The position numbers and the translations under genes are program-made. This document shows positions 11,870-23,429 of a DNA stretch of 64,000 nt, piece after piece (position 1 is the stretch's first letter; each line of letters begins with the position of its first letter). Origin of the DNA: Diplolepis rosae (taxonomy: Eukaryota; Arthropoda; Insecta; Hymenoptera; Diplolepididae). Location: positions 248,001-312,000 of the forward strand of contig JAPYXD010000041.1 of the NCBI GenBank assembly GCA_030998225.1, read 5' to 3'. Below the pieces are notes generated by a model. The model did no database searches, was not told the origin of the DNA, and saw only the letters and a list, made by a program, of their open reading frames with translations.

Positions 11870-13872
11870 ATTCGATATATGTGTAAATTGGCTTTAGGGT
11901 CCAGAAATGATGAAAACTCAGTTATTACATTCTTTCAAACGTTTCGACTTAGGTTGGAGTCCTCATCAGTGAGAATTTATTTCTATAAAAAATACAAAGG
12001 AAGGAATCTTAAGAATTGACCGTGTGACGGATAAACATTGTAGTAAAAAAGTGATATAAGAATCGCAGGTGTGAACCTATAAAATTGGTCTAAACTGAAT
12101 TGTAATGAACTGTACAGAAAAAAAATATTTCTATAAGAATACAAATGAAGGAACTTGAACAATTTGAAACTGTGACCGATGAAAAATATGTTAAGAATAA
12201 TGTAAAAGGATTGCAAGTTTGAAATTAAAAAATTGGTATAAATAACTAAATTTGCTAAAAAGTAAAGGCGTAAAGCCTTAATTTGAAAGAAATACTAACA
12301 AGAGAGACTTAAAAGTAACACGTGTGACAGATAACAATTTTGGTTAACCGATATGAATGAAATTGTACAAGTGAAACTATAAATGGTATAAACTAAATGT
12401 TAAAAATGTAAAATGTAAGAAAAATGTAAAAAAACTTGTATAGAAAAATTCCTTGTAAAAAGACAGAGGAAGAAACTTAAAATCTTGAATGTGTGACCGA
12501 TGAACATACTGTTAAAAATGATGTAAAAAAATTCCAAGTTTGACACTATAAAATTGGACTAAATAACTAAATTTTCGATACAGTAAAACTGTAACAAAAG
12601 TGTACAAAAAAATTTTTTCTGTGAAATTACTAAAGAGAACCTAAAAGAATAGCACGTGTGGCGGATAACATTGTAATAAAATTATATGAGTGAATTATAC
12701 ATGTGAACTATAAAATGAGTCAAAATTAAATGTAAATGAACTGTACAGAACAATTTTCTCTATAAAGGTACAAAAGAAGAACTTGACACAAATTTGAACG
12801 TGTGACCGATGAGCATTCTGTTAAAATGATGTAAAGAATTGCAAGTTTGAAATTATAAAATTGGTATAAATAACTAAATTAGCTATAAAGTAAAACTGTG
12901 AACTTTAATTTGAAAAAATTACTAACAAGAGAGACTTAAAAGTAGCAAGTGTAACAGATAACAATTTTTGGTAAAACCGATGTAAATGAATTGTATAAGT
13001 GAAACTATAAAAATGGTCTAAAAAATTCGATTTGCATGAAAATATAATGTACACAAAAATTTAATTCTGTAAAATTACTGAGGGGAGAAAAAATTTAAAA
13101 ATAGCACATGTGACGGATAAACATTGCGGGATAAAAAGTCAAAAAAGTGAGAGCTTATCACCAACAAAACACTGTAAACGAAACTGACCTGTTATTTAAT
13201 TAAGTAGACATACAGCGATGATAAAAAAGATTAATCCAAATGAACACAAAATTCCCTTTTTTCTTCCTTTTCCTTCGTCCCAAACAAGATAGACACATAA
13301 TTTTGAACAAATAACTCCTGACACTAGGGGTTTTACTTGAAAACTGAGTTGTACTTGGAAACTGACTTGGAAAAGGCTTTGTAAAGTGGAGTGGAGGGTT
13401 AGGTTTTTTTGCTTTGGACAGTCTCGGTTAAATGAAAAGGAGAAAAAAATTGTGGAAATATGTCCACAAGATGTCCAGAGAATGTGACAAAGGAGGGCTA
13501 TGAAATTTGAGACGAGTCATAAGAGTCTGTGTATAACTGTTAGAAATTTTCACCAACAAACTCCCGAGACATGTGACCGGGGTTTTTTTAAAAAAATTTT
13601 TTAAAAATTTTTTTGTTTGACAGTCTCAGTGTCGCAAGATTAAGGTGGAAAATAAATTGAGTTTTTGATGTACATACCGTATGTGGAATTATAAGACACT
13701 TAACAGAAATTATATAATTTTTAAATTTTTGCAATTTAATGATAAATTTGATAAAATCGATAAAATTCGATAAAATTTGGTAAAAGTTTTCCAGATTTTT
13801 CGGAAGCTGTGGAAAATTTGTGTAAACCTAAGTTTTTTTATTTAAAAGAGGAAAGTAAAAAGCAGATAGATT
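11870..13872 (-). repeat. Left inverted arm (pLTR) with internal ~150-bp repeats
   Basis: Reverse complement of 15641-17645. It contains about eight degenerate units of roughly 150 bp. Each is marked by a TGTGACNGATNA-type phrase followed by a run with ATGTAAA and an ACTATAAAATTGG-type phrase. Confidence 0.88.
11941..11969 (-). ncRNA. Hammerhead ribozyme core, left arm
   Basis: On the - strand CTGATGAG, a stem II with one mismatch (GACTC against AAGTC, loop CAACCT) and CGAAAC lie in the order of a hammerhead core. It is the left-arm copy of the motif at 17543. I could not place stem I and the cleavage triplet with confidence. Confidence 0.65.
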
Positions 13873-13926
13873 GTCTGTGTCCGTTCTTTGATTGACTGTA
13901 TGGGCATTGCTGGCAATGTGAGTCAT

Positions 13927-15640
13927 TTAGAGAATCATACGTTTTTTATAATTGTTAGATCTGTCAACTATTTTTACCTGGTCAAAATTAAATTTATGAT
14001 CCTGGCGCCACGTGTGCTTGGTGAGGGCTGTCCATTTTTCTGGGGGGTTATATACATCTTTTTTATGTTCCTGGATTCTATTTTTTAGAGGTCTTTTGGT
14101 TGTGCCTATATAATTTGCTGTACAATCAATACAAGGGATGTTGTAGACAACATGTGCTGTTTCAAGTTTTGGTGTGGGGTCTTTTGCTGATTTGAAAAGA
14201 TGTGATAGGTCATTGGTATTACGTGGGGAAATTTTTATATTGAAAGGTTTAAGGATGCTTGAAAGTTTTTCAGATAACCCTTTAACATAGGGAAGTGACA
14301 CATATTTCTGTGTTTGGCTAGCTGAGTTTTGTTTTTGCTTGTTTGTGCGAGTGTAAGAGTAAGAAGATTCCTCACCCTCTCTCACAGGTGGATGGTGAAT
14401 GAGGGGCCCGGTTATGGAGGCTTTATGTAGCAGATAATTGAGTCTGTGTTTTATAGTGGAGTTGATTATTGTTGTTGGATAATTGTTTTGTGATAGGATA
14501 TTTTGGATTTTTTTTAAGTTTTCTGTGTGGAAGTTTTTGTGTGATAAGATGATACCTCTGTCAACAAGGTTGTTAATCACATTAATTTTGTAGTGTAATG
14601 GGTGGTGAGAATAAAAGTTAAGAATACGGCCTGAGTAAGTAGGTTTTTGGTACCAATTTGTCTTGATGTTCTCCCCTGTTCTGATGATAAGAACATCCAA
14701 AAAGCATAATTTGTTATCTGATTCCTCTTCTACTGTAAATTGGATTTTGTGATTGTAACTGTTAAAAGTGTTTCTAATTTTGTCTATTTCATCAGCCGGT
14801 ACTGCTGTAATTATGTCGTCTACGTATCGAAAATAAAAGGGGAGTCGAAAGGGGAGGGAAGCTATGCATTGTTTTTCCAGATCATCCATTACAATATCCG
14901 CAGCAATCGGAGAAAGGGGTGAACCCATGGGGAAACCAGATTTTTGTTTGTAGGAATGGCCTTGAAAGTTGAAAGTAGAATTTGAAGAGCAGATTCTAAG
15001 GCCTTTTTCAAATTGATACCAAGGCATTTTTGTCTTTGGTTCTATTTGTTGCCATCTCTCTTTTATACCTTTAAAAGCTAAACCAATTTGGACATTTGTA
15101 AAAAGTGATACAGCATCAAGAGATATGATTTTATGGCTCAGAGGCACCTGGATATTTTTGATTTTATCGATGAAATCGAAGCTGTTTTTTACTCGAGAAA
15201 CTGGGGGGGGGGGGGGGGGGTACGTTACAGGAGATAATGTTATTATAAAAAGATGCGAGATTGTAAGTGGGGCTACCACAAAAAGAAACAATAGGTCTGA
15301 GGGGGTGGTCTGGTTTGTGAATTTTTGGTAGACCATAGAATTTTGCTGGTAATGGATTGTTAGATTTGAGAGAGTTGGCTACCGTGTCTGTTATATAATC
15401 TTTTTTCCTCCAGAGGTTTATGAGGTTATTCACTTTTTTGTAGGTCATGTTTGTGGGATCTTTTTTTAAGAGCTCATAAGTTTTTTTGTCCGATAGGATG
15501 CGAGTGACTTCAGAAATATATTTATTTTTGTCCATGGCTACAGTTATGTTGCCTTTATCTGCTTTCGTAATCAAAATGTGAGAGTTGTTTTTTAGAAAGG
15601 TGTTAGTGGATTTCGAGAATTCTAATACTTGTTTTTGGAT
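13927..15640 (-). pseudogene. Penelope-like reverse transcriptase with GIY-YIG endonuclease
   Basis: The gene is read in two frames. The first part (15640-15221) holds NITVAMDKNKYISEVTRIL and LPAKFYGLPKIHKPDHPLRP. The second part (15202-13927) holds FPMGSPLSPIAADIVMDD, the catalytic YVDD and, at the C-terminus, the endonuclease motif VVYNIPCIDCTANYIGTTK. The enzyme would nick target DNA and reverse-transcribe the element. The frame changes at a run of 18 G at 15203-15220. The frame begins abruptly at the arm junction, so the N-terminal part is missing. A stop at 13927 cuts the extreme C-terminus, although family-like sequence continues beyond it. The copy is not functional as it stands. Confidence 0.92.
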
Positions 15641-17645
15641 AATCTATCTGCTTTTTACTTTCCTCTTTTAAATAAAAAAACTTAGGTTTACACAAATTTT
15701 CCACAGCTTCCGAAAAATCTGGAAAACTTTTACCAAATTTTATCGAATTTTATCGATTTTATCAAATTTATCATTAAATTGCAAAAATTTAAAAATTATA
15801 TAATTTCTGTTAAGTGTCTTATAATTCCACATACGGTATGTACATCAAAAACTCAATTTATTTTCCACCTTAATCTTGCGACACTGAGACTGTCAAACAA
15901 AAAAATTTTTAAAAAATTTTTTTAAAAAAACCCCGGTCACATGTCTCGGGAGTTTGTTGGTGAAAATTTCTAACAGTTATACACAGACTCTTATGACTCG
16001 TCTCAAATTTCATAGCCCTCCTTTGTCACATTCTCTGGACATCTTGTGGACATATTTCCACAATTTTTTTCTCCTTTTCATTTAACCGAGACTGTCCAAA
16101 GCAAAAAAACCTAACCCTCCACTCCACTTTACAAAGCCTTTTCCAAGTCAGTTTCCAAGTACAACTCAGTTTTCAAGTAAAACCCCTAGTGTCAGGAGTT
16201 ATTTGTTCAAAATTATGTGTCTATCTTGTTTGGGACGAAGGAAAAGGAAGAAAAAAGGGAATTTTGTGTTCATTTGGATTAATCTTTTTTATCATCGCTG
16301 TATGTCTACTTAATTAAATAACAGGTCAGTTTCGTTTACAGTGTTTTGTTGGTGATAAGCTCTCACTTTTTGACTTTTTATCCCGCAATGTTTATCCGTC
16401 ACATGTGCTATTTTTAAATTTTTTCTCCCCTCAGTAATTTTACAGAATTAAATTTTTGTGTACATTATATTTTCATGCAAATCGAATTTTTTAGACCATT
16501 TTTATAGTTTCACTTATACAATTCATTTACATCGGTTTTACCAAAAATTGTTATCTGTTACACTTGCTACTTTTAAGTCTCTCTTGTTAGTAATTTTTTC
16601 AAATTAAAGTTCACAGTTTTACTTTATAGCTAATTTAGTTATTTATACCAATTTTATAATTTCAAACTTGCAATTCTTTACATCATTTTAACAGAATGCT
16701 CATCGGTCACACGTTCAAATTTGTGTCAAGTTCTTCTTTTGTACCTTTATAGAGAAAATTGTTCTGTACAGTTCATTTACATTTAATTTTGACTCATTTT
16801 ATAGTTCACATGTATAATTCACTCATATAATTTTATTACAATGTTATCCGCCACACGTGCTATTCTTTTAGGTTCTCTTTAGTAATTTCACAGAAAAAAT
16901 TTTTTTGTACACTTTTGTTACAGTTTTACTGTATCGAAAATTTAGTTATTTAGTCCAATTTTATAGTGTCAAACTTGGAATTTTTTTACATCATTTTTAA
17001 CAGTATGTTCATCGGTCACACATTCAAGATTTTAAGTTTCTTCCTCTGTCTTTTTACAAGGAATTTTTCTATACAAGTTTTTTTACATTTTTCTTACATT
17101 TTACATTTTTAACATTTAGTTTATACCATTTATAGTTTCACTTGTACAATTTCATTCATATCGGTTAACCAAAATTGTTATCTGTCACACGTGTTACTTT
17201 TAAGTCTCTCTTGTTAGTATTTCTTTCAAATTAAGGCTTTACGCCTTTACTTTTTAGCAAATTTAGTTATTTATACCAATTTTTTAATTTCAAACTTGCA
17301 ATCCTTTTACATTATTCTTAACATATTTTTCATCGGTCACAGTTTCAAATTGTTCAAGTTCCTTCATTTGTATTCTTATAGAAATATTTTTTTTCTGTAC
17401 AGTTCATTACAATTCAGTTTAGACCAATTTTATAGGTTCACACCTGCGATTCTTATATCACTTTTTTACTACAATGTTTATCCGTCACACGGTCAATTCT
17501 TAAGATTCCTTCCTTTGTATTTTTTATAGAAATAAATTCTCACTGATGAGGACTCCAACCTGAGTCGAAACGTTTGAAAGAATGTAATAACTGAGTTTTC
17601 ATCATTTCTGGACCCTAAAGCCAATTTACACATATATCGAATATT
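15641..17645 (+). repeat. Right inverted arm (pLTR) with internal ~150-bp repeats
   Basis: Matches the left arm over about 2 kb. Markers of the internal unit (ATCGGTCACA, ATCTGTCACACG or ATCCGTCACA) recur near 16391, 16551, 16700, 16844, 17012, 17180, 17332 and 17475. Confidence 0.88.
17543..17571 (+). ncRNA. Hammerhead ribozyme core, right arm
   Basis: CTGATGAG, then a perfect 5-bp stem II (GACTC with GAGTC, loop CAACCT), then CGAAAC. This is the conserved CUGAUGA...GAAA core. Hammerhead motifs are known in Penelope-like terminal repeats, and the position near the arm end fits. Flanking TTCTCA and downstream TGAG could form part of stem I. The cleavage site is uncertain. Confidence 0.72.
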
Positions 17646-17689
17646 CATCAAAGGATCGATACAAGTCCTATCTATAATTATTTAACTAT

Positions 17690-17701
17690 GGACTAGTCAA
17701 T
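17690..17701. repeat. Target-site duplication, right (GGACTAGTCAAT)
   Basis: Identical to 11858-11869. Together they mark the borders of the Penelope-like insertion. Confidence 0.85.
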
Positions 17702-18719
17702 CATTTATCAAAAAATTTTTAGTATGTTTCTATTCTTTTATGAAAGGATAAAAATAAGCACAGAAAAACTATTTTGTGTAGTGTTTGCTTGAATAATATA
17801 GAGTATAATAAAGATTATAGAAAGTAATATCATTGTATTAAAATGGTAGCGCAGATTTTTAAAGTTCAACCTTTTTTTTTTCAGCAATATCTCTATTGAT
17901 ATTGGTGTAGTTGACTTCTGCAGTACAAGAATCTACTTGATACTTATACAATTTCCCGCCAATCTTGTAAAAATTAACAGTAAAGTTCATTAATGTCTTC
18001 CTTCCGTTTAAATTATGCGCATCAATTTCACGGCGTTTATATATGTGTAAAATCTAATGACGGCTAATACAGATCCCGTGACTTTTCTTTAAGTTTCGTA
18101 GTAAATTAATTAATTTGAAATTAAAACATCCTTAAAATATTTGAATGCAGTTGGACGAATTTATTGGTCTCAATTGCCATATTTCTTAACTAACGTAACA
18201 TAAGAACATGATTAATGCGGTCCTGAGATTATTTACCAATAATTTTCCAATTATATTTAGTTATGCTCATTATTTGTCTAAGTTACCAATTTAAGTTTAT
18301 TATGATGTATTTCAGAGGCTACGGGATTTATTTGTCAATGATGATGATACTAGAAACTGCATCGTCTGTTTGAAGATAAGAGTATATACCAATTTTTATT
18401 ACTTTATTAACACGTACGGAACAATTATATCTAACAAATCTCACATTTTTTTATTTATAGAACAGTTTTTTTTCTGATGAACAAAATAATTGGACTAACA
18501 TAGAAAGATAATGCAAAGTGCAATGACCCATATAATCATGTAAATAATAAATATCACTCAATGTCAGAAAGATTATAATTTTTTGTTTTGTTTTCCATCA
18601 GACAAGTTACCATTTGAAGGAAAAATTTACTGAAATTAATTTTAGAAACTTATTTCGAAAATAATAAATCTTTTTTTCTGAAATTTTGAGATGTAATGAA
18701 GAAAATGCTAGGACAGATA
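17702..18719. other. AT-rich intron sequence, no gene recognised
   Basis: No frame, repeat pair or motif that I can support. Confidence 0.5.
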
Positions 18720-19201
18720 GCAATAGTAAATTATGTAACGGGGGGCCAAGCTTTGCCGTACTGAGCAGAGGACGAAGTTTTTCGTACCAACCGTGGCGGA
18801 GCGCGCGCAGCAGGTGAGTATGAAAAACATCGTCCGAGGCCGAGTACGCGCTTGGCTCTAAGTTTACCGTACTTGGACGGTAAAACTCATGAACTGCGTA
18901 TAGGCAAGCGCTGGTAAAGTCAGTTTTACCGTCCAAGTACGGTAAAACTCCCCACCTCAAATATTCCCCAATTTCATGTTACCAAACAGTCCCGGAATGA
19001 CGCGAAAAACGTGCTTCCGTTGCATAAAACTTTTTTAAATTTCGTAGTGTAAAATATATAAATTTTTTTAATTGTGTTGGTGTAACTGTTATAAATGAAA
19101 AGACGAATTCTAGTTCTTAGATATCATATTTTGCATGGACAAAAGTTTTAACAAAAATATCACTATATCGATCATATGGTCTGGTTAATCCATGGCCTTA
19201 A
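18720..19201. mobile_element. Copy of the TTAAGGCCATGG inverted-repeat family
   Basis: The right end GGTTAATCCATGGCCTTAA (19183-19201) matches the terminus of 47295-47784. The interior shares CCCGGAATGACGCGAAAAAC (near 18992 and 47443) and, in inverted orientation, the GGCCAAGCTTTGCCGTACT block (near 18746 here). A nested small inverted repeat (TTTACCGTACTTGGACGG and partner) lies at 18862-18950. The left end is not clear. Confidence 0.6.
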
Positions 19202-19366
19202 TGTTAGCTTCACAGGACTGACTTTTTGATAATTTGACATTAGGTTGATTTCGTTCACAGATTTTGTATTCGCTTTATTGTTTACAATTATTCAAGGTTG
19301 TTTCGTCTTTAGCTACGTAAGAGTTTCTGTATTTGATTGTAAATTCATGGTCTGGGATGATACAAA

Positions 19367-19700
19367 CAAAGGTGGCGCTTAAGTGGAGCTCTCTTATATG
19401 TTCTTTGATCCAAGAACGTGTTTCCTTTATTTCCTTTCTTTTTCATTCTTAGTTGATATTTACAATGACTATTAAAATTTTTATTAATTTTCTAGTTTAT
19501 AAGAATTTTAAGAAATAAAAAATGTTTACAGATCATTGTACTATTCGTTACTATGGGGATAATATTGGATTTAAATAATTTTTAATAATCGCAAATAACA
19601 ATAAATATTTTTTAAAATTTAGAATAATTAGAAATAAAAATTACTAATGAACAGAATCAAAAATACATATAAGAGGGCTCCACTTAAGCGCCACTTTTGT
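19367..19700. mobile_element. Small inverted-repeat element (334 bp)
   Basis: ACAAAGGTGGCGCTTAAGTG at 19367 is matched in reverse complement by CACTTAAGCGCCACTTTTGT at 19681-19700, with repeats of about 34 bp. The interior is AT-rich and non-coding. Confidence 0.85.
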
Positions 19701-20139
19701 GCGTGGCCTATTCGGTCCTGCCTCAATGAAGGAGGCGAGCAAGAAACCGGCCGAGAACCGTGATCGTCGATTAAAATTTAACTCAGATACGACTGGACAT
19801 TTTTAATCGTATCTCGGGCACCCATGAATATTTTTGAAGTTTTCTTGGCTCAAATTAAAGATAAGATTTTAGTCTCTATGTCGTATAATTTTCAAATTTT
19901 GCAAAAATTTTCCCTAGGTCATGCTAAAAGTTGAAGTTGTGGTAGAGAATTTGAGAAAATTTTGGATTTTTTTTTTAACTACTCACATGCTGTATTATTT
20001 TCAGAAGGTCAAAAAAATATTTGTTGAGCATCGCTAGACGTGAAATTTCATAAGCTTTCCAACTGTATTTTTAAAAATGCCCTATCTCTTTTTTTCACCG
20101 AGATATCGTGGTTCAGTCAGCAGTGATTTTTAATAGTGC

Positions 20140-21592
20140 TCACAAGCACCGTGCGCACAATTTGCGACGGTAGTGTATATCATAGTGTCTCTGGTTCGTG
20201 AGTTTATGGAGTAATTCATTAACTACCAGGCACCACAGCAGGGGCAATAAAACACCTTCCTGTGGACATCCTGAGTCAACAGTACCACATAAAGTGGTAC
20301 TGCCTTTGTTCGTCGTTAAATTTTTATTTTCCAACAAGTGGCATGTCCATTCCACAATCGCGATCGACTCGCCATGCACAATCATAGCCACCCTAATCAC
20401 CTGTCAAGAGCTGTAGTTCAAAGCTTCTTCGATGTCCATGAAGGTTCTAATCGCCAAGCCTTTCTGCTCCAGCTTTTGTTTATCCAAGTTTTCTGCTCTA
20501 TCTAGGGCCGTTTCGGATGAGTGACCAGCCCTATAGGCGTGTTAGTGCTTGTGTAGTGGCCTACTAGGCAAGACCTTGTCGTTGGTGTATCTTCTATTCA
20601 CGAGTCTTTTCACCGTTTTAAGAACCCGCTTCTTAAATGAAGACCACTCTGGTGCCCCTCAATAGCCATATGATGGATTCCCCAGCCCTTTGTAAGAGGA
20701 CCGGACATATGCCATTCGGATCAGAGACTTGCATAGAGTGTCGCCCTTTTTCCCCCAAATCTTTCAAAGCGCGGGAAATGTGTTACCATCAGGTGGGCTA
20801 GGGTCTCCTCGTCCTACTCTGAACACCCCTAGCTGGACAGTTTTAGCGCACCGAAAATGGCATTCCGGATTCCGGAAAAGTAGCCTGTCCAGTCTAGCCA
20901 CCTCTGCCCCTTTCTCGATGTCTTTGCAAAAGTCAGTCCAGCTTTCTTGCTTGGCCTTACGTATTTCATCCCTGTAGTTATTTCTCATTATCTTGAATGA
21001 GGTCCACAGCTCTTCTGTTTTGCCTTTAATGTCACGTCCGAACCTTTCTCCGGTTTCCATGCGGAACCCCAGGCCCTCCAAGCTCCAATGTATTTAACTG
21101 TAACAAAGTTCTGGCTACGTAGTTCAATTCGTGAAGTTCGATGGCGCCACCTCCGCTACCAACATTGTTAAGTCTTCCCGTCACTGATATATGTCAGTAC
21201 ATTTGTGTTGATTTGTGTATGCACTTACTTTAAGAAAAATTGAAAAACGCAGCTTCTGTATACTCCTGGAATAATCACTTGCTTCGAAATTCATGTAAAA
21301 ACTACAATCAACACAGAACTACGCCGTAAACCACGGAACGTCTGCATACACAAATCAACACAAGTGCACTGACATATATCGGTGACGGGAAGACTTAACA
21401 ATGTTGGTGGCGCCATCGAACTTCACGAATTGAACTACGTAGCCAGAACTTTGTCACAGTGAAATACATTGGAGTTTGGAGGGCCTGGCGGAACCCTTCA
21501 AGCAGCTTACCGTTCCACCAGTGAGTCTCCCCTGCCTCTCGGATTATTGTAGAACGACAACTACATACTCTCATATGAGAGTTTGAAGCCAC
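20140..21592 (-). pseudogene. Broken LINE (non-LTR retrotransposon) fragment
   Basis: Three short - strand frames carry recognisable LINE pieces in the right order: ETHWWNGKLLEGFR (end of the endonuclease part) near 21540; RNNYRDEIRKAKQESWTDFC with a following LDRLLFRNPE in 20764-21081; and the reverse transcriptase motif VDSGCPQEGVLLPLLWCLVV in 20140-20400. Frameshifts, stops and an intervening inverted repeat break the gene. The catalytic YxDD box is not visible. The family looks like a jockey/R1-type LINE, but I cannot assign the clade. Confidence 0.75.
21060..21490. repeat. Inverted repeat within the LINE fragment
   Basis: About 170 bp from 21060 (CCAGGCCCTCCAAGCTCCAA, then GGCTACGTAGTTCAATTCGT) is repeated inverted up to about 21490, around a spacer of roughly 100 bp. 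The outer few bases belong to the LINE itself, so an inverted duplication or a foldback insertion is possible. Confidence 0.8.
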
Positions 21593-22204
21593 TCTGTATA
21601 GCTAACCACACTTTATTCTGTATGATAGTGCTGCCCTCTCATTAGCTGTAGTTATGATGAAATCCCCCGGATAGACATACTGTCAACCTGTATTCTGAGA
21701 AATCCCGTCTTGACCCTCAAACCACCTTTTCTACAAATAAATCCGAAGCAGTCCCAAGCAATTCGTCTCGGCATATTTCGCGCTATCCAGGCCGGCTATA
21801 GAAGAGAATTGCAAACTTGATCGGAGTTATTTATTATTCATATTTTTAGGTATACAGAGGAAAGACTGAGGTTCATAAAATGATGTTGCTAATATTAATG
21901 AGAAATTTTTTTCGTAATAATTTATTAACATTTTTCTTTATGAGAGCAAATATTTTTTATATACATTTATAAAGGTTGAATGTTTCGATTGTTGACATTT
22001 CTTTAGAAAAGTTTAACACAGAAAATTTTGCATGATGATGCTAGATAGTAAAATTAAATTTTGCAACAAGAGAATGAAAATATTGATTAATAAGATATCA
22101 ATACTTATCGCAAACAAATTCATGGCAACCTGGTTTAAAAAAGGAAACGTCTAGATAGTTTTTCGAAAAATGATGTTAAGAAATAAATTGAATACTTATT
22201 TGTA
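21593..22204. other. No gene recognised
   Basis: AT-rich sequence without supported features. Confidence 0.45.
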
Positions 22205-22802
22205 CCCGTGCAGAAATTTCAGTCTGGCCCCGATAAGGGCCAGACCGGTCCCAATCGGGACCACATCGGGAATCCCGATCGGGGCCAGATATATAATATC
22301 TATATAATATCTAATAATATATAAACATTTATAAATGTTACAGTAAAATAAATAAATAAAATGTTACTCGATTGCAGGGTTTGTAACTATAGATAACAAA
22401 AGAGTGTAAACTAATGTACTTACCAATTATGATATTTTGATTCTACTGCTTGATTTCGAAATTCATATTATGAAAGGGTGTTCACTTTGTATTTTTATAA
22501 TGAATTTATTATTAAAAGAAAATCGAAGTTTCAGTTTCACATTTGATTGTCCCACATATTCTTATTATCACTATATCACTATTTTTAATTATATTCAAAA
22601 TTTATTTTAATATTCGAATCACGCCAAATCATACTGCGCTGTCAAAACACAATGGCCACATCGCTATTTCTGTAAGCGCATGAAGATGGCGCTTCAATAG
22701 GAAATCGGTCTAGCCCGATCAGGCCCGACTATGGACCAGATCGGGAAACCCGATCGGTGCCAGATCGGTATTACGTTCGAAATCTGGAGATTTCTGCACA
22801 GG
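22205..22802. mobile_element. Inverted-repeat element, ends CC(C/T)GTGCAGAAAT
   Basis: CCCGTGCAGAAATTTCAG at 22205 and GAGATTTCTGCACAGG ending at 22802 are inverted ends, each next to a TA. Just inside lie GC-rich, self-complementary blocks built on CCCGATCGGGGCCAGA and CCGATCGG. No transposase is present. Confidence 0.8.
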
Positions 22803-23429
22803 TAATTTTTTCCGATTATATTTTACAATCATTCATGAGTCTGATTTCAGTATGTTGATAATAATATTTATTTGAATTCATTAATAAGGAAAATTCAGGT
22901 TAATTTTTATTGATATTTGCAATAATAGCTCTTCCAATTTTCCCATCTTTATTGCATTACTTATTTTTCTTTGAAGAAACGTTATAGTTTTTTGTCATCC
23001 TTACATGAGAATGATCCCATTTTAGTAGCAATTTTAGTACGCAATGTGCCTAATTCTCGCATTTTTAGAACAAAGCAACATTTTTGGATTCTCGCATTAT
23101 TCCACTTTCCCTCAATCTTTCTCCTCAGAAAACGCGCAAATCCACATATCGTTCGTCTGTGTAGTTGTTTAAATCAGCGCCATCTGTTAGAAAAGCACGG
23201 CGGCTTGTTATTTTTGTCAGTCTAGTATCGACGCGAATAACATTTGGTAATATAATAGGGTAATTCCCATTTGCAAACAGCAAAAGTAGTGTAATATGTA
23301 TTGCGCGGGTGCGATAGGTGACTCTTATAATTATAATACGGATAGTAACATGGTAACATTAACATGAAATATAGTTGTGACAACTAATATAATAGCAGTG
23401 GCATATTTTATAAATTTAAGTACATTGTT
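22803..23429. other. No gene recognised
   Basis: One frame of 84 codons (22971-23225) has no recognisable features. Otherwise AT-rich sequence. Confidence 0.45.

Larger units (their letters stand above)
11870..17689 (-). mobile_element. Penelope-like retroelement with 2-kb inverted arms
   Basis: A reverse transcriptase/GIY-YIG gene on the - strand sits between two long inverted arms (11870-13872 and 15641-17645). On the right an extra 44-bp tail (17646-17689) lies outside the arm. Short one-sided tails and inverted terminal repeats (pLTRs) are known features of Penelope-like elements. Each arm carries a hammerhead-ribozyme core near its outer end, another known trait of this group. A 12-bp duplication flanks the whole. 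The arms are almost identical; for example, the same 77-codon frame occurs in both. This implies recent insertion or gene conversion. Confidence 0.92.

Noticed and set aside
11983..12216. 77-codon frame present in both Penelope arms (also 17296-17529)
   Set aside because: It is composed of the arm's tandem repeat, is low in complexity and has no known domain. Its double occurrence is due to arm identity.
18607..18960. 117-codon frame on the - strand
   Set aside because: It runs through an inverted repeat of a non-coding element and has no domain-like sequence.
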